Source: Ursus arctos (lineage: Eukaryota > Chordata > Mammalia > Carnivora > Ursidae). Taken from it: a DNA stretch of 64,000 nt. A program made the position numbers and the translations under genes. Shown here piece by piece: positions 57,130-64,000 of this stretch. The stretch lies in the NCBI RefSeq assembly GCF_023065955.2, contig NW_026622874.1, positions 6,244,001 to 6,308,000 on the forward strand, in the 5' to 3' direction. How positions within the stretch are numbered: position 1 is the stretch's first letter; each line of letters begins with the position of its first letter. Under the pieces are notes generated by a model. The model saw nothing but the letters and a program-made list of their open reading frames with translations. It had not been told where the DNA came from and ran no database searches.

Positions 57130-57660
57130 TCTGGGCAGGAGAGAAGGATAGAAGGTCTGGTGGACCTCTGTGGCTCCCCTACACCCAGCATCACATCCCT
57201 TCCATTAGGCAGGTGGGGCTGATCCCAGATGACAGCAGGTGACCCACGCATGGCCAATCAGAATATCCACATCCCCGGTGGTAATCACTGGGTCAGGGGT
57301 GAGCAGGTGGCATACATGGGGACAATCAGAACGTTACTGAGGACTTTCCTCAAACATCCCAGAAAAGCATTCATTCTCTCTTGGTGTAGGATCATGGGTT
57401 TTAAGGAAAGTGAATGCCTGGAGCTCCCAGTGACGACCATGAACTGTATGTGGAGAGAAACTGAAGCTAATGGAAGAGGAAAAGCTGGGAGGGAGGGAGA
57501 GAGACAGAAAAACAAAGGAAACACAGAGACAGAGAGAGGAGGCATGGCCTTCTAAACCCCTGGATCCAGCCAGACCTGAAGCCACACCCACCCCCGGTTA
57601 CACCAGCCAGTAAAGCGCTCCTTTGCCTGGACTAGATTATATTGGACTTCAGACATTCAT
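57130..57660 (+). repeat. ERVL-type LTR relic
   Basis: 'ggcaggtggggctgatcccagatgacagcaggtgacccacgcatggccaatcagaatatccac', 'ctggatccagccagacctgaagccacaccc' and 'agccagtaaagcgctcctttgcc' follow an old mammalian LTR in order. A 108-codon frame inside it is not a gene. Confidence 0.65.
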
Positions 57661-57689
57661 AATAATCAGCTTTGGCTAATAGAGAACAT

Positions 57690-59234
57690 TTTTGGCTTAT
57701 TTTAAACACAGAAAACTTTAAGGAAGAGGGAATGCATGACCTGAAACTTGAAGAACAAGCAGGATTTCATCAGATAAAGAAGTAACCTTAATCCTTGGGA
57801 TCTTGGGCACAAATCATCATTCTCAGGAATTCTTGGGAGTTCCCCAGGATCATAGCCTGCATTTTTACAATACTTTATTTACTCGTTTCTTAAATGTTAC
57901 CAAGTGACATGATCACAAACGAGTTGTGGTTCTGTGGTAAGATTATAATCCATGTTTCACAGGCTGCCTGTTTTTAAAAAGACATAATAATAAATGTACA
58001 ATTTATTGTTGTTAAGAAGAAACACACAGTGCTTGTAACTACAAGTTTCAGTGGCAAAAAAATTCTCCACCCGATGTAGACATTTGTAATAGAAAACACT
58101 GGAAGGAGGGAAGATGCATAGAAAAAAAATACCAAATACAAGATATTTAAACAGAAAACACATTCATTGCCTTAAAGAATAGGCTCCATCTCTGTTTCAT
58201 GACACACATTCCCAAGGCAGAAAAAGACTTCGCTTTGTGTTGACGCCGGGTGAACCCCTGGTCTTAGGATCCAACCACACTGCTCTTGTCCTATTTGATG
58301 ATGAAAGCATTGTGTCTCCTCGCCCCGATGCAGGCTTTGCCTTTGGAATCAATATTGCTTTGGCTCGCTCAGGCGTTAGACCGTCAGCAGTTTTCCATAG
58401 CCACGTCACCTTCGTTTCCACTCGCTTTCTTTCCAGGGTCCAGTTGGGCGGGCAGGTGCTCGGCAGGGCTGGTCCACTCTGGCTGGCCGAGGGCCAGCTG
58501 CTCGCAGCCCTGCTCCCCCTCAGGGGTCTCCAGGCAGCTTTCAGCCCATGGCAGCCGCTCCCTGCCAGCCCTTCCTCCGAAAGTCCACTCTCTGTCCAAG
58601 ACCACGAGCTCCTGGACAGCTCAGTGCCCTGCCTCTCCTCATCCCTGCCCCACGAGTTCCAAGACCCTCAGCAGCTCTGACCTCTGAGCTTCCCACCGCA
58701 CCCCCAGCTCAGCGAGACCACCTATCTCTGTGCATCCTTGCTGGGGCTCAGAGTGTGTCCCCAGAAGGGGATGTGGGGTCACCTGTGTGTGTCCCTGCTC
58801 TCCAGGACCTCAGCCCCTTGTTGCTGGTGGTCCAATTCCTGGAAACAGGGATCTCCTCTGCTTGCCCACTTTTATAGTTGTTTAAACTAGCCACTATTTC
58901 TAGGACCTGTCCCTCTGACTTGGCCAGATAGGAAAGCCCATCCCTGGTTTCCAGCCGAAAATTGCTATTATTGTTTTTACCCACTGTCCAGGTTTATAAT
59001 ACGGATGTTTTGTTGGACAGCCATAATCTCATCCCTTTCTTTTCCTTTTAGCAACAATTCTACATTTAAATGGATTTGATAATCTCTCCAAGTCTTTTTA
59101 AAATGCTCTATACCACCTAATTTTGTTTGCTTTTTAACACGCTAAATGCAGCAAGTTTCTGAGATTTGGCGACACTGATGCGTGTGGCTGTGGTTCATTT
59201 GTTCTCACTGCGGTAGAGGGGGTGTTCAGTGTAC
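57690..59234. other. Single-copy stretch, no gene recognised
   Basis: 57690-58230 is AT-rich. The 58237-58680 plus frame (147 codons) and its neighbours have no recognisable domain. 58440-58880 is GC-richer. Confidence 0.35.
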
Positions 59235-59420
59235 GAATTTAGGAAGAAACTCTTATCTGTTCAGCTGATAATCAGGTTGTTTCTGGTTTTTTCCTATCAC
59301 AAGCGGTGCTGTTATGAACATTCTCGTGCCTAACTTCCAGCATAACTGCGATCCTTTTTGTAGGATATATAATATATCCAAGCGTGCAATCAGTAGAATT
59401 GTAGCCGAGGTCCACATTCG
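59235..59420 (-). repeat. L1-like 3' fragment, antisense
   Basis: 'ttgtttctggttttttcctatcacaagcggtgctgttatgaacattctcgtgcc' and 'tgtaggatatataatatatccaagc' match an antisense L1 3' UTR. Confidence 0.55.
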
Positions 59421-59609
59421 GGTTTGCAAGCTAATGCCAGATGGTTAGAGGTAAACAAGACAGTGACTGTGGATGGCCTTCTTCCGGCTCCGACCTGGCT
59501 CCCCGGCTCCCAGCCTGGAACATTGCTGCGCGCAGGAGACGGGGTCCCCTCGGTTGTTGCTCCCTTGGGGTGGTTTGGTTTTTCTGTGAAGATGCTTGAA
59601 GAATTTGTT

Positions 59610-59618
59610 TTTAAGATT

Positions 59619-59657
<39 letters not shown>

Positions 59658-59816
59658 TTTGACACAGAGAGAGCGCGCACAAGCTGGGGGAGAGGCAGAG
59701 GGAGAAGCAGACTCCCTGCTGAGCTGGGAGCCCAATCCGGGCTCGATCCCAGGACCGAGAGATCATGACCTGAGCCGAAGGCAGACGCTTCACCGACTGA
59801 GCCTCCCAGGCATCCC
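59610..59816 (-). mobile_element. SINEC with expanded (TTTA)n tail
   Basis: Ten (TTTA) units at 59620-59660, then body and head ending at 59816. Flanks 'gaagaattt' on both sides (59598-59606, 59817-59825) are the TSD. Confidence 0.94.
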
Positions 59817-60313
59817 GAAGAATTTTTCCTTTATCACCAAAGTCCACTATTTTCTGCCTCGCATTTTCTTGGAACGTGGTTTATTCCACTCATTTGTATA
59901 CACAGCCCTTCCTTTTAAGGAAATTCACCTGATTGTCATTTGGACACACCTTTGTCCTGCGTGTTGGGCTTTCCACTCAGGCCCATCAATTATCCTTCTA
60001 TTCAATCCCGTTTTTCTCTCTCCAACATCGATTTCTTTCTTGTTCTCATTTACATTCACTGTGAGGATGGCAAGCTTTTCCTGGACATCATAATTCAAAT
60101 GTCAACAGTATCTACTCTGTTCTTATTTCCAGTTGAGACTTTAATTCTAGAATGACCTTGTCCTTTCTTTGTTCCCTTAAATCTGAAATCTCCATTCTCC
60201 TCTCGTTCCTGTTAGTTCACTGTCTCATCTTTGAGTCCTTGTCTGTGAGGATTTGTATGCTTATCAAGCTGTAGAACAGAAAGAAACTCCTGTCTTCTGG
60301 AATTTTCTTCTTC

Positions 60314-60512
60314 TTCTTTTTTTAAGATTTTATTTATTTATTTGACAGAGAGAGAGACAGTGAGAGAGGGAACACAAGCGGGGGCAGAGGGAGAAGGAGA
60401 AGCAGGCTCCCCGCAGAGCAGGGAGCCCAATGCAGGACTCGATCCCAGGACCCCAGGATCACGACTGGAGCTGAAGGCAGACGCTTCACTGACTGAGCCA
60501 CCCAGGTGCCCC
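60314..60512 (-). mobile_element. SINEC
   Basis: Minus-strand copy. TSD 'ct(g/a)gaattttcttct' at about 60297-60311 and 60512-60526. Confidence 0.93.
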
Positions 60513-60526
60513 TAGAATTTTCTTCT

Positions 60527-61724
60527 GATGCTTGAGTTATGATGTCTTCTCATGCGGGGCCTGGCCTTTGCCTGCTGCACCCCCCCTTTCCCTCCATGGC
60601 CTGCTTTCATGCCTGTGATGCTTCTCCTTCCCATCTGCTCCCATTCGGGGAGGGGCCTGCTCTGGTTCAATTTGTTCTGATGGAGAGCAGGTGACTTCTT
60701 GACCCTTCCCTTTTGCAGCTGAGATCGGTTTGTTTTTCTCTCTCTGTGTCATTGTGGGGGTCGGGGGACCCTTGAACTTGCTGGGTCTGCTATCACTGGA
60801 CTGCCTTGGCCGCGGGGCTGACGTTCAGGAAAGAACAGGGCTGGACAGAACCTGGGATGTCATCAGCTAGGGTGAAGGTGGAGGTACCGGGGTTAGACAA
60901 GAGAGTGGGGCAGAGGAATGAACCACGTACCTGCATTAAAGTGAGGGTGGGGCCAGAGGCAAAGAAATCAGATTCCATGAGGCTCCCAGAAAATGTCTCC
61001 AGAAATAGAAAAAATGACTGTGCAGATGTGTGTCCCATTCTCGCCCCGTTTGACTTCCTCCAGGCCCACCTCTTCCCTATTCTGCCACCCTTCACCCTTC
61101 ACCCAAGTGTTTGCAAAGCACAGAGAGAAAACGCAGACTTAGATCATCTCAAACATGTGCCACCGCCGTCTTTAGCAGCGGGAACAGTTCGGTTCTTCGC
61201 ACACTCCCTCAAGGGCACGGTATGAATCATCTGAGGTTCTGAAAACCAGGCAGGAAATGCTGAGTGTGGGACGAGGAAGATCCCGGGAAAGCTTACACCT
61301 CCGGCTCTGGAAACAGTGACACCAGCCCACGTGGTGACCTCAGTCGAGTCAGCTCTCTACTTGCTTGGGACCCAGACCCAGGGCTGGGGACGTGTTCCAG
61401 GATCTCCCAGCCTACCCCCACCCCCAGCCCTGCCCCACCCCCTCGGTCCTACAGCCTGGGACTTATTTCAGGGTTGGGTTGATGACTTCACCTGAGTCCA
61501 AGTTCCATCTCTGCGGGCGACGCCAGGGGCCACAGGACCTGTGCCTCCCGGACAGGGCATCGTCCCAGGAGCAGGACACTGGGGACTTGGGGCCCAGCCG
61601 AGCTGCCTTGGACTCGGAGGGGCTTTTGTTACTGAACTGTGCCGAGCAGATCTGAATCAGAGTCGGGATCCTGACTCTGAAGCCTCAGCTAGCTGATTGA
61701 AGAAGGATAAGAATTCATAAAACA
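60527..61724. other. No recognised gene or repeat
   Basis: Single-copy sequence with a 139-codon plus frame (60806-61225) that shows no domain. Confidence 0.35.
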
Positions 61725-61925
61725 GGGGCGCTTGGGTGGCTCAGTCGGTTCAGCATCTGCCTTCGGCTCAGGTCATTATCCCAGGGTCCTGGGTTCAAGC
61801 CCCGCCTGGGGCTCCCTGCTCAGCGGGGGGCCTGCGTCTCCCTCTGCCTGCTGCTCCCCTGCTTGTGCTCTCTCTCTCTCTCTCTCGCTCGCTATGACAA
61901 ATAAATAAATAAAATCTTAAAAAAT
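61725..61925 (+). mobile_element. SINEC
   Basis: Full-length copy with the 'ctccctctgcctgctgctcccc' variant and an extended (CT)n tract. No clear TSD seen. Confidence 0.9.
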
Positions 61926-62869
61926 TTTTTTTAATAGGGAGAAAGCCGTTTGTCTATGGGAGCAGGAATCAGTAGTAGAGGGGGTATTTTATTTCAAAAT
62001 TTGTTTGGTGTTATAGTCACGTCAGACTTTAATGGTGCAGTTTATATGCAATTTTATGTTTGCACACGTTTAAGTAACTTTATACTAAAAAAGAAGTTGT
62101 TGTCCTTGGAGGTACTTGAGAACACTTTTCCCTCAAAGCGGGATAACGAATTGGTAAACTTTGGGTGCTGGTGGTAAAATTGCTCTCTGAAGCACTTAAA
62201 AAAAACCGCTTTATCGAAGTATCATGGGCACACAAGAAGGCTATCAGGCACATGCACAGGACTCAGACACAGAGGCAGGGCCACTAAGAACCTCGGTGGT
62301 GACAGGGACAGGTGGCCTTGGTGGCTGCGTCCAGCTCCAGGGGTGCCACAGGACGAGCCTTATCAACAGTGTCTTGTATGATGCTGGACTAGTCACACTA
62401 TTCAGCACAATTTGGGCCCGGGAGCCTCCCTCTTTCCTGCCCCACCGCCCAAACCTGATGTCCTGGCGTTCTTCATGATTCTATGAGATCGCCAAGATCC
62501 TGTATTGTTTTATCCTGATCTTCTGCTTATGGAAGCAAAACTCAGTTTCACCCGGCTGTAAATGGCAGAGCGGGGGTTCGAGCCTGTGTCTGCCACAGAC
62601 TTGGAAACTAAGGCGCCCTAGAGATAAGAGGAATAAAATGATGACCAGGCAAAGTTCAGCTATTCAGCCTCTTCTAGGAGCACAGCGATAACCTCCCATG
62701 TGACCCCCGCCTCGGGGGAGCACCCCCTTAACCGCTGGATTGATCCAGATAAACGCTGATCTCACAGCCCCCCAGGAAGACCCCTATCTGATTGTCCCTG
62801 GGTGATTCCAAGATGGAATCACCTCTCCTTGCGTAGAGACAGACCCTGCTGAGCCTGCAGGTGCTCAGG
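61926..62869. other. No recognised gene
   Basis: Single-copy sequence. A weak MIR-like trace lies near 62545-62600. Confidence 0.35.
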
Positions 62870-63110
62870 CCCCTGTGTGATCCCCTCCCCTCGAATGTGG
62901 GTGGGACCTGGGACGTGCTTCTCAGCCAGAACGGGGCAGAGCAGGTGGGCGGCCGTCACTCCTGGGACTGTGCCAGCAGACGGTCTGCAGGGCCTTCTCA
63001 GCTTCTACGCTTTGATGAAGCCAGCAGCTGGGCTGAGGACAAATCGCCCAATCTGTGTTGTTTTAAGCCCCTGAGTTTCTGGTGGCTTGTTACGGGGACT
63101 AACTCAGCCA
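62870..63110 (+). repeat. MaLR-like LTR relic
   Basis: 'tgatcccctcccctcgaatgtgggtgggacctgggacgtgctt' and 'tgtgttgttttaagcccctgagtttctggtggcttgttacggggactaactcag' are the start and end of an old MaLR LTR with a shortened middle. Confidence 0.7.
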
Positions 63111-63264
63111 CCAGGTGTGGTGTCGCTGGGGCCTTCGAGGTGCCTGCCCAGCACAGCAGCTCCCGGAACACGGACGCCCCGAGGAGCAGGTCTCTGACTC
63201 TCCTCCTCCAGTACGCCCCCCACGTTGCCTCTGAGAGATCCCTCTGAAATGCTCATTTATTTGT

Positions 63265-63770
63265 GTTACTCTCCTTTTTAGACTTGCTGGTGGCTCCCTT
63301 TGTCATTTTAAATAAAGACCCAAACTATTTAGCCTAGCAATCCAGGAACCCCTGCCAAGGTCAGCCAAACTGCTCTTCCAAGCTCTTCTGGACACTGCTG
63401 CCGACCCCCTCCCACCCTGGGCTCCAGCTGCTCCTCCCTGGATCAGAGCCCTTGCACCTGCGGTGCCCCTGCCCCAAAGACAGTCTCTGTTCTTTGCCCG
63501 GTGAGTTCCTACTCATCCCTTACAGGCCCCTCTCCTGAAGCCCTTCCACCTCCTCCCCGAGCCCGAGGTCAGCCCACCACTTTGCTCTCCTGGCGCCTTG
63601 AACGCCGTTACGCCGCGCATCACACTGAATTCTAATCACGTTGAAGCTCGGCCCTCTTTCTGGTCTGAGTTCTCTCTGTGGAACTTGACACACTTGTCTC
63701 CTTCTTCATGTCCTTTTCTTCCCCCTCCTTCTGCCTGGAAAACATGGCTTGGTGAGTAAAGGCAGAGCGT
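63265..63770 (+). repeat. L2 fragment, near its 3' end
   Basis: 'cccaaactatttagcctagcaatccaggaacccctgcc', 'ggatcagagcccttgcacctgcggtgcccctgccccaaag', 'ggtgagttcctactcatcccttacaggcccctctcctgaagcccttcc' follow the L2 consensus for several hundred bases. Confidence 0.8.
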
Positions 63771-64000
63771 TACTAACAATACCCACGGCTGAAATGAGGC
63801 TCTCGCGGGTCGGAGGGCAGCGAGGCCGACTGTGGTAGTGGGTGCACAGGACAAGCTCCGTAGATGCGAGAAGCGTGAGTGCAGGGAGGTCTGCAATCGC
63901 CGGAGATAGAATCTCGCGTTGCTGATACTGTCCCTTCACTGTGAGGGACGGGCCGGGGACCCAAGAGACTTCCTCTTTCTGCTCGAGAGAGCCACCTACT

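Noticed and set aside
1..64000. True tRNA genes
   Set aside because: All tRNA-like A/B box sequences seen are inside SINEC or MIR copies, followed by SINE bodies.
1..64000. Operon, phage defence or other microbial-type gene system
   Set aside because: The DNA is mammalian with low gene density; no adjacent co-directional frames with domains exist.

Overview
This window looks like nuclear genomic DNA from a caniform carnivore. The main clue is about 34 copies of the tRNA-Lys-derived carnivore SINE (SINEC/CAN type), roughly one per 1.9 kb. Many are young copies with intact target-site duplications (TSDs) and (AAAT)n tails. The sub-variant with a 'cctctcccactccccctg' stretch followed by a 'ctctcgctggctgtctctct' stretch is, from memory, the type common in bears and their relatives. 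Ursidae is a guess from that variant and could not be tested here. Older mammalian repeats fill much of the rest: MIR, L2, L1M-type LINE-1, MaLR/MLT1-like LTRs, a MER20-like hAT element and a possible Tigger-like element.

Layout. 1-0.6 kb is single-copy sequence with an old MIR. 0.64-1.48 kb is a strong CpG island with clustered GC boxes. It holds one excellent splice donor on the minus strand (exon ends at 1199) and a weaker one on the plus strand (exon ends at 1086), so it is probably a promoter, perhaps bidirectional. 1.8-3.35 kb is an antisense L1. 3.4-9.3 kb is SINEs, MIRs and LTR relics. 9.57-12.8 kb is a decayed sense-strand L1 (ORF2 reverse transcriptase region through the 3' end) interrupted by four SINEs. 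13-34 kb is mostly non-coding single-copy sequence with scattered SINE, MIR, L2 and LTR relics. 34.7-34.86 kb is a short minisatellite. 35-50 kb is similar repeat-laced sequence with a MER20-like element at 48.5 kb followed by an MLT1-like LTR. 50-64 kb carries more SINEs, G-runs, a (GGA)n tract, a possible DNA transposon with terminal inverted repeats (TIRs) at 54 kb, and a long L2 fragment at the right end.

I found no open reading frame that I can defend as protein coding. The long frames are GC-rich CpG-island frames, SINE-derived frames, or chance frames. The window is best read as a promoter at the left edge, whose transcript runs off the window (minus strand) or continues through undetected introns (plus strand), followed by about 62 kb of intronic or intergenic DNA. 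Repeat calls were made by eye against remembered consensus sequences; boundaries are accurate to about 5-30 bases, and subfamily names were given only where I was reasonably sure.
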